NCBI GenBank assembly: GCA_900317285.1 | Contig: ONGA01000004.1 | Location: 82,584-146,583, forward strand | Length of the DNA stretch: 64,000 bases | Reading direction: 5' to 3' | From: an uncultured Bacteroidales bacterium | GTDB taxonomy: Bacteria > Bacteroidota > Bacteroidia > Bacteroidales > P3 | Part shown: one piece after another, positions 17,240 to 24,486 of the stretch | How positions within the stretch are numbered: position 1 is the first letter of the stretch | Layout: every line of letters starts with the position of its first letter | Program-made: the position numbers and the translations under genes | Notes under the pieces: model-generated | What the model was told of the DNA's origin: nothing | The model's database searches: none | The model's input: only the letters and a program-made list of their open reading frames with translations

Positions 17240-18781
17240 ATGGTAGTATTATTTATCATAATCGGAATCGTGATCGGCGCAGGCGCAGGCGTCTGGGTGA
17301 CCACAACAATTTTAAGAAACAAACTCCTCTCCAAAAGCCAGCAAGTCCTCAAAGACGCCGAAGAAAAAGGCGAAGTCATCAAAAAGGACAAAATCCTCCA
17401 GGCCAAGGAGCAGTATCTCCAGATGAAGAGCGAACACGACAAGCGCGTCAACGAACAGAACAACAAGATGCGCGATGCCGAAAACAAACTGAAACAACGC
17501 GAAAACACCCTCAACCAGAAAGTCGAGGAACTCCAGAAAAAAAGCAACGAACTCAAAGGTGTCAGCGACAACCTCAACAACCAGATCGAAGCCCTCAAGA
17601 AGCGTCAGGCCGAAGTGGAGAAAGTCTACAAAGAGAGCGTCACCAAGCTGGAGCACATCGCCGGCATGAGTGCCGAAGAAGCCAAGCAGCAACTCGTCGA
17701 CGCCATGACCGAGGAAGCACGCGCCGAAGCAAGCACCACCATCATGGACATCGTCGAGGAGGCCAAAATCACCGCCGGCGAGCAGGCCAAGAAGATTGTC
17801 ATCCAAAGCATCCAGCGCACCGCTACCGAGACCGCCGTGGAGAATACCGTCAGCGTCTTCAACCTCGAAAACGAAGAGGTGAAAGGCCGCATCATCGGTC
17901 GCGAAGGCCGTAACATCCGCACCCTCGAAAGCCTCACCGGCGTGGAAATCATCATCGACGACTCTCCCGACGCCATCATTATCAGTGGCTTCGACCCCGT
18001 GCGCCGCGAAATCGCCCGCCTCTCGCTCCACAAACTGGTCACCGACGGCCGCATCCACCCCGCACGCATCGAGGAGGTCGTCGCCAAGACCCGCCGTCAA
18101 ATCGAACAGGAAATCAACGAAGTGGGTAAACGCACCTGCATCGACCTCGGTATCCTCAACATGAACCACGAGCTCATGCGCATGGTGGGTCGCATGAAGT
18201 ACCGCTCCTCCTACGGTCAGAACCTGCTGCAGCACAGCCGCGAGGTAGCCAACCTCGCCGCCACAATGGCCTCCGAACTGGGTCTCAATCCCAAACTCGC
18301 CAAACGCGCCGGTCTGCTGCACGATATCGGCAAAGTGCCCGAGACCGACCCCGAGCTGCCGCACGCAATCTTCGGCATGAAACTCGCCGAGAAATACAAA
18401 GAGCACCCCGACATCTGCAACGCCATCGGTTCGCACCACGATGAGATGGAAATGACCAACCTCATCTCCCCCATCATCCAGGTCGCCGACGCCATCAGCG
18501 GTGCTCGCCCCGGTGCTCGCCGCGAGGTGGTGGAAGCCTACATCAACCGCCTGAAGAAGTTGGAAGACATGGCAATGACCTACCCCGGAGTGGTGAAGAC
18601 CTATGCCATCCAGGCCGGCCGCGAACTGCGCGTCATCGTCGGCGCCGAGAAGGTCACCGACATCGAAGCCAACAAACTGAGCTACGACCTCTCTCGCCAA
18701 ATCCAGAACGAGATGACCTACCCCGGTCAAATCAAGGTGACTGTCATCCGCGAGACCCGCGCCATCAATTACGCCAAGTAA
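17240..18781 (+). CDS. rny: Ribonuclease Y
   Basis: Membrane-anchored endoribonuclease that starts mRNA turnover. The ATG at 17240 gives 513 residues; upstream in-frame codons belong to the structured intergenic region. Domains in order: a single transmembrane anchor (residues 1-25), a Lys/Glu-rich coiled coil (about 30-200), a KH domain with [15 protein letters not shown] (near 215-275), and an HD domain with LLHDIGK (near 355) carrying the metal-binding His-Asp. lgt starts immediately after its stop. Confidence 0.95.
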   Translation: MVVLFIIIGIVIGAGAGVWVTTTILRNKLLSKSQQVLKDAEEKGEVIKKDKILQAKEQYLQMKSEHDKRVNEQNNKMRDAENKLKQRENTLNQKVEELQKKSNELKGVSDNLNNQIEALKKRQAEVEKVYKESVTKLEHIAGMSAEEAKQQLVDAMTEEARAEASTTIMDIVEEAKITAGEQAKKIVIQSIQRTATETAVENTVSVFNLENEEVKGRIIGREGRNIRTLESLTGVEIIIDDSPDAIIISGFDPVRREIARLSLHKLVTDGRIHPARIEEVVAKTRRQIEQEINEVGKRTCIDLGILNMNHELMRMVGRMKYRSSYGQNLLQHSREVANLAATMASELGLNPKLAKRAGLLHDIGKVPETDPELPHAIFGMKLAEKYKEHPDICNAIGSHHDEMEMTNLISPIIQVADAISGARPGARREVVEAYINRLKKLEDMAMTYPGVVKTYAIQAGRELRVIVGAEKVTDIEANKLSYDLSRQIQNEMTYPGQIKVTVIRETRAINYAK

Positions 18782-19654
18782 ATGCTGCTCAACGCCATAC
18801 ATTGGAATGTGGACCCGGTGATGTTCAACATCGGGTCCTTTGGTTTGCGCTACTATTCGCTGGGCTTCCTGGTGGCTTTTGTGCTGGGATACTACATCGT
18901 TTCCTGGATGTTCCGGCAGGAGAAAGTCCGTGCCGACTACCTCGACAGCCTGGTGGTCTACATGTTCCTCGCCACCCTCGCGGGTGCACGCCTGGGACAT
19001 TGTCTCTTCTACGAGCCCGACTACTTCCTCACCTCCGCCCACTGGACCGAGATCGTATGGCCGTTCCACAATGGTCATTTCACCGGTTTCCAGGGACTCG
19101 CCAGCCACGGTGCCGCTGTGGGCATCCTGCTGGCCATGTGGCTCTACTGGCGCAAATACGGCATGAACATCTGGTGGATTCTCGACCGCATGGTCATCGT
19201 CATCGCCCTCGGCGGCGCCTTCATCCGTCTGGGAAACCTTTTCAACAGCGAAATCTACGGTCATGCCACCAACCTGCCGTGGGGATTCATCTTCGACCGC
19301 AACCACGAGACCGTACCGAAACACCCCACACAGATTTACGAAAGCCTTAGCTATTTCATCATCTTCGGGGCCTGCCTCTGGGCCTACTGCCGCAAGAAAG
19401 GCGCCCTGCGTTCAGGCAGCATCTTCGGCTGGTGGCTCGTTGCCCTGTTCGGCGTGCGTTTCCTCGTCGAATTTGTCAAGAACGACCAGGTGGACTTCGA
19501 AGCCGGCATGGCGCTCAACATGGGTCAGCTCCTCAGCCTGCCCTTTGTCGTCGCCGGTCTCGTCATTGCATGGATGGCACACAACAACAAGTTCCCCCAA
19601 GGGCCTTTCCCAAAAGGGGAAAAAATAATATTTAAAGAACAAACAAAGAAATGA
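18782..19654 (+). CDS. lgt: Prolipoprotein diacylglyceryl transferase
   Basis: Inner-membrane enzyme that transfers diacylglyceryl from phosphatidylglycerol to the lipobox Cys of prolipoproteins, the first lipoprotein maturation step (needed for LptE in this window). 290 residues with about seven transmembrane segments. Landmarks: GARLGHCLFYEPDYF near 65-80, the Lgt signature GGAFIRLGNLFNSEIYGH near 143-160, and HPTQIYESL near 181-189. Its ATG directly abuts the rny stop and its own stop overlaps gpmA (ATGA). The C-terminal tail is longer and more basic than in E. coli. Confidence 0.93.
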   Translation: MLLNAIHWNVDPVMFNIGSFGLRYYSLGFLVAFVLGYYIVSWMFRQEKVRADYLDSLVVYMFLATLAGARLGHCLFYEPDYFLTSAHWTEIVWPFHNGHFTGFQGLASHGAAVGILLAMWLYWRKYGMNIWWILDRMVIVIALGGAFIRLGNLFNSEIYGHATNLPWGFIFDRNHETVPKHPTQIYESLSYFIIFGACLWAYCRKKGALRSGSIFGWWLVALFGVRFLVEFVKNDQVDFEAGMALNMGQLLSLPFVVAGLVIAWMAHNNKFPQGPFPKGEKIIFKEQTKK

Positions 19655-20397
19655 AAACACTGATACTTGTTCGTCATGGCGAAAGCGCCTGGAACAAATT
19701 GAATCTTTTCACTGGCTGGACCGATGTAGACCTCACCGAAGCCGGTATCAAGGAAGCTTACGAAGCTGGAAAACTGCTTAAAGCCGAGGGCTACCGCCCC
19801 GAACTCTGCTTCACCAGCTACCTGAAACGCGCCGTCAAGACCCTCAACGAGATTCTCGACGCAATGGACATGGACTGGCTGCCCGTGCAGAAAAGCTGGC
19901 GCCTCAACGAAAAAAGCTATGGCGCCATCCAGGGACTTAACAAAGCCGACACCGCCGCCAAGTATGGCGATGAGCAGGTGCTGATGTGGCGCCGCTCCTT
20001 CGATGTGCAGCCCCCCGCCCTCGAGCTCCACGAGGAACGCAGCCCACGTATGGATCCGCGCTACAACGAGATTCCCGACAACATGATTCCCCTCACCGAG
20101 AGCCTCAAGGATACCATCGAACGCCTCATGCCCTACTACCGCGGCACCATCATGCCCGCCTTCGACAACCGCAACACCCTGATGGTCGTCGCCCACGGCA
20201 ACTCCCTGCGCGGTATCGTCAAAGAGCTCAAAGGCATGTCAAACGAGGAGATTATCAAGTTCAATTTGCCCACAGCAGTACCCTATGTGTTCACTTTTGA
20301 CGACCAAATGAAGCTTGTTGAAGACAAATTCCTCGGCGACCCCGAAGTCATTGCAGCCAAGATGCAAAGTGTTGCCAATCAGGCAAAGAGGAAATAA
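19651..20397 (+). CDS. gpmA: 2,3-bisphosphoglycerate-dependent phosphoglycerate mutase
   Basis: Glycolytic interconversion of 3- and 2-phosphoglycerate through a phosphohistidine. The 248 residues match the dPGM family. Phospho-acceptor His is in LVRHGESAWN (residues 6-15), followed by FTGWTDVDLTEAG; the second catalytic His is in VVAHGNSLRGI near 182. It is the last gene of the rny-lgt-gpmA transcript; a hairpin with a T run lies 78 nt downstream. Confidence 0.95.
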   Translation: MKTLILVRHGESAWNKLNLFTGWTDVDLTEAGIKEAYEAGKLLKAEGYRPELCFTSYLKRAVKTLNEILDAMDMDWLPVQKSWRLNEKSYGAIQGLNKADTAAKYGDEQVLMWRRSFDVQPPALELHEERSPRMDPRYNEIPDNMIPLTESLKDTIERLMPYYRGTIMPAFDNRNTLMVVAHGNSLRGIVKELKGMSNEEIIKFNLPTAVPYVFTFDDQMKLVEDKFLGDPEVIAAKMQSVANQAKRK

Positions 20398-20443
20398 AAC
20401 ACAAGCGTCGTAAAGTGAAAATAACGGCTGACCGAAAAAAAAA

Positions 20444-20475
20444 TTTGGTCAGTTTGAAAAATGTTAGTACTTTTG
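20444..20475 (+). promoter_or_regulatory. Consensus promoter for the tRNA cluster
   Basis: TTTG at 20444-20447 and TACTTTTG at 20468-20475 with 20 nt between, 53 nt upstream of tRNA-Ser. The hairpin of the preceding terminator begins on its last base. Confidence 0.8.
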
Positions 20476-20510
20476 CACCGTTTTTGAGAGACGAAAAAAC
20501 GGTGCTTTTT
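20475..20510 (+). terminator. Hairpin with T run after gpmA, overlapping the tRNA promoter
   Basis: GCACCGTTTTT (20475-20485) pairs perfectly with AAAAACGGTGC (20495-20505), followed by five T. It most likely ends the rny-lgt-gpmA transcript. Its 5' arm straddles the predicted start site of the tRNA transcript. Confidence 0.6.
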
Positions 20511-20528
20511 AGTCAAATCATGAGACAC

Positions 20529-20619
20529 GGAGAGGTGGGTGAGTGGCTGAAACCAACAGTTTGCTAAACTGTCGTACTCGATTAGGGTACCGGGGGTTCG
20601 AATCCCCCCTTCTCCGCCA
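20529..20619 (+). tRNA. tRNA-Ser (GCT)
   Basis: Class II tRNA with acceptor GGAGAGG/CTTCTCC, anticodon stem ACAGT/ACTGT around loop TTGCTAA (anticodon GCT), a long variable arm, T arm GGGGGTTCGAATCCCCC and encoded CCA. Confidence 0.93.
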
Positions 20620-20628
20620 AGCAGAGAA

Positions 20629-20654
20629 AAAGACGCCCAAAGGCGTCTTTTTTT
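20629..20654 (+). terminator. Hairpin with T run between tRNA-Ser and tRNA-Pro
   Basis: AGACGCC pairs with GGCGTCT around CAAA/A, followed by seven T. tRNA-Pro follows 17 nt later, so termination must be partial or tRNA-Pro must have its own start. Confidence 0.75.
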
Positions 20655-20671
20655 GTGAGGGAGCATAAAAG

Positions 20672-20746
20672 CGGGATATAGCGAAGTCCGGTTATCGCGC
20701 CTGCTTTGGGAGCAGGAGATCCCCAGTTCGAATCTGGGTGTCCCGA
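20672..20746 (+). tRNA. tRNA-Pro (TGG)
   Basis: Acceptor CGGGATA/TGTCCCG, D arm GCG/CGC, anticodon stem CCTGC/GCAGG around TTTGGGA (anticodon TGG), T arm CCCAG-TTCGAAT-CTGGG. CCA is not encoded. Confidence 0.93.
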
Positions 20747-20761
20747 CGGAAAGAAAGAGAT

Positions 20762-20838
20762 GGCCCCGTAGCTCAGCTGGATAGAGCAACTGCCTTCTAA
20801 GCAGTAGGTCCTGCGTTCGAGTCGCAGCAGGGTCACCA
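20762..20838 (+). tRNA. tRNA-Arg (TCT)
   Basis: Acceptor GGCCCCG/CAGGGTC, anticodon stem ACTGC/GCAGT around CTTCTAA (anticodon TCT), T arm CTGCG-TTCGAGT-CGCAG, encoded CCA. The acceptor stem has a C6:A67 mismatch. Confidence 0.9.
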
Positions 20839-20846
20839 AAAAAGAA

Positions 20847-20873
20847 AAGACTGCCCGATGGACAGTCTTTTTT
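20847..20873 (+). terminator. Terminator of the tRNA cluster
   Basis: AAGACTG pairs with CAGTCTT around CCCGATGGA, followed by a T run; it faces the end of dut on the other strand. Confidence 0.8.
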
Positions 20874-20891
20874 GTTGCTTTCAAATGACGT

Positions 20892-21329
20892 TTATTTCTT
20901 ACCCGTATGACCGAAGCCGCCAGTGCCGCGCTCGGTGTCGGAGAGTTCCTCGACCTGGAGGATTTCCGCCTGCTCGTGACGGGCAATCACCATCTGGGCG
21001 ATGCGCTCGCCGTCGTTGATGACAAAGTCTTCCTGTGACAGGTTGATGAGGATGACACATATCTCGCCACGGTAATCGGCATCGATGGTGCCGGGCGAGT
21101 TGAGTACGGTGATGCCTTTCTTCAGCGCCAGACCGCTGCGGGGACGCACCTGCGCCTCATGACCTGCAGGCAATTCCATGAAGAGACCCGTTTTCACCAG
21201 TCCGCGTTCCATGGGCTTCAATGTAATGGGACCTTCGGGCAGAAAAGCACGGAGATCCATGCCTGCCGACTGTGAGGTCTCATACTTGGGCAGCGGGTGG
21301 TGGGAGGTGTTTTTAATCTTGATTTGCAT
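20892..21329 (-). CDS. dut: dUTP diphosphatase
   Basis: Homotrimeric dUTPase that hydrolyses dUTP to dUMP and pyrophosphate. The start at 21329 (MQIKIKN) is preferred over a longer frame because it gives the normal 145-residue length. All five motifs are visible: SAGMDLRA (I), [10 protein letters not shown] (III), [13 protein letters not shown] (active-site Asp) and the C-terminal [10 protein letters not shown] (V). A 45-nt spacer with a 10-bp periodic repeat separates it from clpP upstream. Confidence 0.95.
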   Translation of the reverse strand: MQIKIKNTSHHPLPKYETSQSAGMDLRAFLPEGPITLKPMERGLVKTGLFMELPAGHEAQVRPRSGLALKKGITVLNSPGTIDADYRGEICVILINLSQEDFVINDGERIAQMVIARHEQAEILQVEELSDTERGTGGFGHTGKK

Positions 21330-21331
21330 GG

Positions 21332-21376
21332 TTCCTAGAGTTTCCCAGGACATCCTAGATATTCTCAGGAGGTCCT
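21332..21376 (-). repeat. Short 10-bp periodic array between clpP and dut
   Basis: Reading +: ttcctagagt, ttcccaggac, atcctagata, ttctcaggag, gtcctat, a TTCCTAG-like core every 10 bp. It fills the whole gap between the two genes. Its core resembles the 11-bp arrays elsewhere in the window but the period differs. Confidence 0.45.
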
Positions 21377-22037
21377 ATTTTTTTGTTAACACTTCGTCGA
21401 TCATGCCATATTTCAGCGCCTCCTCAGCGGTGAACCAGTGGTCGCGGTCGGAGTCTTTCTCGACCTGTTCGAAGGGCTGTCCGCTGTGTTTGGCAATGAT
21501 TTCGTAGAGTTCTTTCTTGAGTTTGAGAATCTCGCGAACGGTGATCTCCATATCGGTAGCCTGACCGTCGGCGCCACCCATGGGCTGGTGAATCATCACG
21601 CGGGCATGCGGCAGAGCGCAGCGGCGACCTTTCTCACCGGCACAGAGGAGCACAGAAGCCATCGAGGCGGCGAGACCGGTGCAAATGGTGCTGACCTTGG
21701 GCTGGATGTACTGCATGGTGTCGTAGATGCCGAGACCGGCGTAAACAGAGCCTCCGGGGGAGTTAAGGTAGATCTGGATGTCTTTCTCGGGATCGACGCT
21801 CTCGAGGAAGAGGAGCTGCGCCTGGATGACGTTGGCAGTGTAGTCGTCGATAGCGGTGCCGAGGAAGATAATGCGGTCCATCATGAGGCGACTGAAGACG
21901 TCCATCTGGGCCACGTTAAGCTGGCGCTCCTCAACGATATAAGGCGTCAGGGAGGCGTTGATGGCGGATGTGTACTTAGCGTAGGTGGTGCTGCTGATGC
22001 CACGGTGACGCGTGGCGTATTTTTCGAATTCTGTCAT
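21375..22037 (-). CDS. clpP: ATP-dependent Clp protease proteolytic subunit
   Basis: Serine protease subunit that forms the tetradecameric barrel capped by ClpX or ClpA. The 220 residues include a longer N-terminal part than E. coli (propeptide and axial loop) and the catalytic triad Ser125 (GLAASMASV), His150 (ARVMIHQP) and Asp200 (DRDHWFTAEEA). clpX and tig, frequent neighbours, are not in this window; dut follows downstream and nadK lies next on the same strand. Confidence 0.95.
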   Translation of the reverse strand: MTEFEKYATRHRGISSTTYAKYTSAINASLTPYIVEERQLNVAQMDVFSRLMMDRIIFLGTAIDDYTANVIQAQLLFLESVDPEKDIQIYLNSPGGSVYAGLGIYDTMQYIQPKVSTICTGLAASMASVLLCAGEKGRRCALPHARVMIHQPMGGADGQATDMEITVREILKLKKELYEIIAKHSGQPFEQVEKDSDRDHWFTAEEALKYGMIDEVLTKK

Positions 22038-22114
22038 ATTGTCTGTTATTTAATCTCCTGCATAACGTGCCTAAAGGGAAAAAATTGCACGATGGGGGAA
22101 AAGTTTTCGGGTTG

Positions 22115-22915
22115 TCAGGGTCTGGCTTCGGTGCCCCACATGAGTTTGTCGCGGATGGCGGAGAAGAAGTTCTGGGTGTTCAGGCGGATGAGGCGGACGG
22201 TGAAGGGGGCGCGGCAGATGTCGACGGTGGCGTTGCCACTGCAGGTGGAGCGTCGCGAATCGACACCGAGGGTGAACTGCTCGCCTTCGATGGTGAGGCG
22301 TATGTGCGCGGTGTCGGGGACAATGATGGGGCGGAGGGTAAGTGTGTGTGCGGAGATGGGAGTGATGACGAAACAACGTGAGGTAGGAGTGAGAATTGGG
22401 CCACCGCAACTGAGGGAGTAGGCGGTGGAGCCTGTGGGGGTGGCAATGATGACGCCGTCGCCGGCATAGGTGGCTACGAAGTCGTCGTCGACCATGACGC
22501 GGGTGCGGAGAAGTGTGGCCTCCTCACGGCGGTGGAAGAAAACTTCGTTGAGCGCATAAGAGCCATCGTTCAGGTTGAGAAGTGTGCGTTCCTCGATGGA
22601 AAAACGGCCCTCCAGGAGCTCATCGACGAGTGCGGCAAGGTTGTCCTTGCCGGCGGTGGTGAGAAAGCCCAGGTGGCCGAAATTAACCCCTACAATGGGG
22701 GGGAAGTTGGCGGGGTTGCTGGTGCGGATGAACTGGACAGAGTTGAGGAGGGTGCCGTCGCCACCCACAGAGAGGAGGAAGTTGCACCCGTCGGCGGAGT
22801 CGCCGTCACGCAAGGTGGCGGTTTCCACTCCTCTTGCCGCCAAGGTCTGGAGCAAAGCGTCGAATGCGGCCTGGTCTGCCGGTTCAATGTGCCTGTAGTA
22901 TAAGCCTATTTTCAT
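22115..22915 (-). CDS. nadK: NAD kinase
   Basis: Phosphorylates NAD to NADP. 266 residues. The GGDGT motif (LLSVGGDGTLLN, near 48-59) binds the phosphates; FGHLGFLTT, the NE of YALNEVFFHR and the Gly-rich TPTGSTAYSLSCGGP complete the family pattern. The C-terminal beta-domain, RPIIVPDTAHIRL, is normal. It has an isolated TATATTTG -7 element upstream. Confidence 0.93.
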   Translation of the reverse strand: MKIGLYYRHIEPADQAAFDALLQTLAARGVETATLRDGDSADGCNFLLSVGGDGTLLNSVQFIRTSNPANFPPIVGVNFGHLGFLTTAGKDNLAALVDELLEGRFSIEERTLLNLNDGSYALNEVFFHRREEATLLRTRVMVDDDFVATYAGDGVIIATPTGSTAYSLSCGGPILTPTSRCFVITPISAHTLTLRPIIVPDTAHIRLTIEGEQFTLGVDSRRSTCSGNATVDICRAPFTVRLIRLNTQNFFSAIRDKLMWGTEARP

Positions 22916-23046
22916 TGTAGTTCAATCATCTACGGGCTGTTCCGACCCGCGTTCAAGATGCAAATATACGTATTTTTTTCAAATTTGGTGCGGTTTTTCT
23001 TTTCGGGCCCAAAATGGTCTTTTGTAAAACGCTGGTTTTCCGATGG
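22916..23046. other. Leader and promoter region of nadK
   Basis: AT-rich spacer holding the nadK -7 element on the - strand. The rest of the 313-nt gap to the next gene (23047-23229) is taken up by an 11-bp array and a hairpin. Confidence 0.5.
22961..22968 (-). promoter_or_regulatory. -7 element for nadK
   Basis: On the - strand TATATTTG, a full TAnnTTTG match, 46 nt before the nadK start. No TTTG at the expected -33 distance. Confidence 0.5.
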
Positions 23047-23145
23047 TTTTACCTATCAACTCTTACTGAACTCTTACTCTTCTCCTATGTCGCTTCTATG
23101 TCATGTATGCGACGAAGCCTTCCCTTATCCTGACGGTCGGATAGG
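23047..23145 (-). repeat. Degenerate 11-bp tandem array (reverse orientation)
   Basis: Nine 11-bp units on the + strand, the first five well conserved: ttttacctatc, aactcttactg, aactcttactc, ttctcctatgt, cgcttctatgt. The reverse complement of the fourth (acataggagaa) matches a unit of the 37442 array at ten of eleven bases. Later units drift. Confidence 0.65.
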
Positions 23146-23161
23146 AAGATACTAATTCACC

Positions 23162-23181
23162 GTACCTGAGGGATCAGGTAC
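23162..23181. other. Perfect 8-bp hairpin with GGGA loop
   Basis: GTACCTGA-GGGA-TCAGGTAC. It lies 49 nt beyond the stop of the - strand T9SS gene. There is no T run, so it is not a classical terminator; it may protect or end the transcript. Confidence 0.4.
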
Positions 23182-23229
23182 CTGAAGGACGGAAATCTGA
23201 CAAAGGGGGTGTATTATGGGGTAACGGGG

Positions 23230-24474
23230 TCAGCGGAGGAGGAGGACGGTGCCGACGCGGGTGACGATGCGGTTGTCGTTGAAACGGCAACGGAGGCGGT
23301 AGGTGTAGACGCCTTGGGGGACGGTGGCATCGGGGCGCCATCCGGCACCAGAGTCGGTGGTGGCATAGACGAGAAGTCCCGTGCGGGAGAATATCTGCAG
23401 CTCGTAGAGGTCGCCCTTGAGTCCCTGAAGGACAGGGAGGAAAAGTCCGTTGAGTGGGTCACCGGCGACGATAGCATTGGGAATTGCTATGGCAGGAGGC
23501 AGGGGGTCGGGAAGGACAACACAATGGGTAGGACTATAGCGCTCGTTCATGCCACAGGCATCGCGAACGGAGAGCTGATAGCAATGAAGTGAGTCGAAGG
23601 GGTTGATGTTGTAGTCGGGGTATGCTTCCAGCGCCATCATTTCCGAACCCGAGGCGATAGGTCGCCAAGGGGAGCCGTCGATGCTGCGCCAGAGGATGTA
23701 AGTGTCGGTGGGAAAAGTATCGTCAACATTGAAATAGAGTAAGTTACGCATATTAATGCTATCGTAAACCACCGAAGAGATGTCGAAAAAATCTGCAGTA
23801 TCGGCGGTGTGTCGCTCTACATCGACGATGTTGGAAGAAGAAATCAACGGGGGTACCCCCGCGGCATAGGGGACGCCAACAGCCTGAACCATAAGGCGGA
23901 TTCGGGTGGCGGATTCAGGGATGTCGAAAGAACAGGCAAAGGGACCGTCGGCAGGAGTGATAAACTGCTCGACAAAGTCGTCGTTGAAGGGCTCCATGCG
24001 GACGAGAAGACAATAGTGGTCGACGCCACCTGCCATGCCGACGGCGGGCGTCCAAGAGGCACTGACGGCGGTGGAGCAGAGCGGAATGTCGGCATTGAGG
24101 ACGATGTTGCCGAAGGAAGGTGTCAGGGCACTGACATTGTGGGCACTATCGAAGACATGGATACGATAGGTGTGGGGTTCGGTGGCGGAATGAGACTGGC
24201 AGACGTAGGTGGTGTCGAGACGTCCAAAGACGGTGTCGTAGTCGAGGCAAGGGCTGCCTGAACAAATGTGATAACCGCGTGTTTGCAGTGAGGCGGAAGG
24301 ACGCCAGGAGAGGACTATGCGCTGTGAGGCAGTGTCGACAGTGGCAAGCCACCCGGTAACGGGCTCCACTGTCTGTTGGGCACGAAGAGAGGATGCTGTC
24401 GCGACAAGGAGCGTGACGAGAAACGCGAGATGCAGTCTCTGTCCATGCGTGTCTGTGTGCCCGGTTTTGAACAA
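23230..24474 (-). CDS. Secreted protein with type B T9SS sorting domain
   Basis: Exported protein of 414 residues. A signal peptide (LHLAFLVTLLVATASSLRAQ, about 14-33) precedes strand-rich, fibronectin-III-like segments (WRPSASLQTRGYHI and later LWRSIDGSPWRPI). The last 85 residues match the gliding-motility-type C-terminal domain: YELQIFSRTGLLVYATTDSGAGWRP, then VPQGVYTYRLRCRF and a closing GTVLLLR. Such domains direct export through the type IX system to the cell surface. No ATG exists in frame; the start is taken as TTG at 24474, 12 nt after the stop of the ABC exporter in the same frame. Cargo function unknown. Confidence 0.75.
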   Translation of the reverse strand: MFKTGHTDTHGQRLHLAFLVTLLVATASSLRAQQTVEPVTGWLATVDTASQRIVLSWRPSASLQTRGYHICSGSPCLDYDTVFGRLDTTYVCQSHSATEPHTYRIHVFDSAHNVSALTPSFGNIVLNADIPLCSTAVSASWTPAVGMAGGVDHYCLLVRMEPFNDDFVEQFITPADGPFACSFDIPESATRIRLMVQAVGVPYAAGVPPLISSSNIVDVERHTADTADFFDISSVVYDSINMRNLLYFNVDDTFPTDTYILWRSIDGSPWRPIASGSEMMALEAYPDYNINPFDSLHCYQLSVRDACGMNERYSPTHCVVLPDPLPPAIAIPNAIVAGDPLNGLFLPVLQGLKGDLYELQIFSRTGLLVYATTDSGAGWRPDATVPQGVYTYRLRCRFNDNRIVTRVGTVLLLR

Positions 24475-24486
24475 ACGAAAAAGATT

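Noticed and set aside
17312..19324. 670-codon open frame on the - strand across rny and lgt
   Set aside because: It is antisense to two certain genes and its protein is a Val/Gly/Asp-rich mirror of their codon usage, as with the other long antisense frames in the C-rich genes (for example 638-1405, 15199-16323, 35127-36287).
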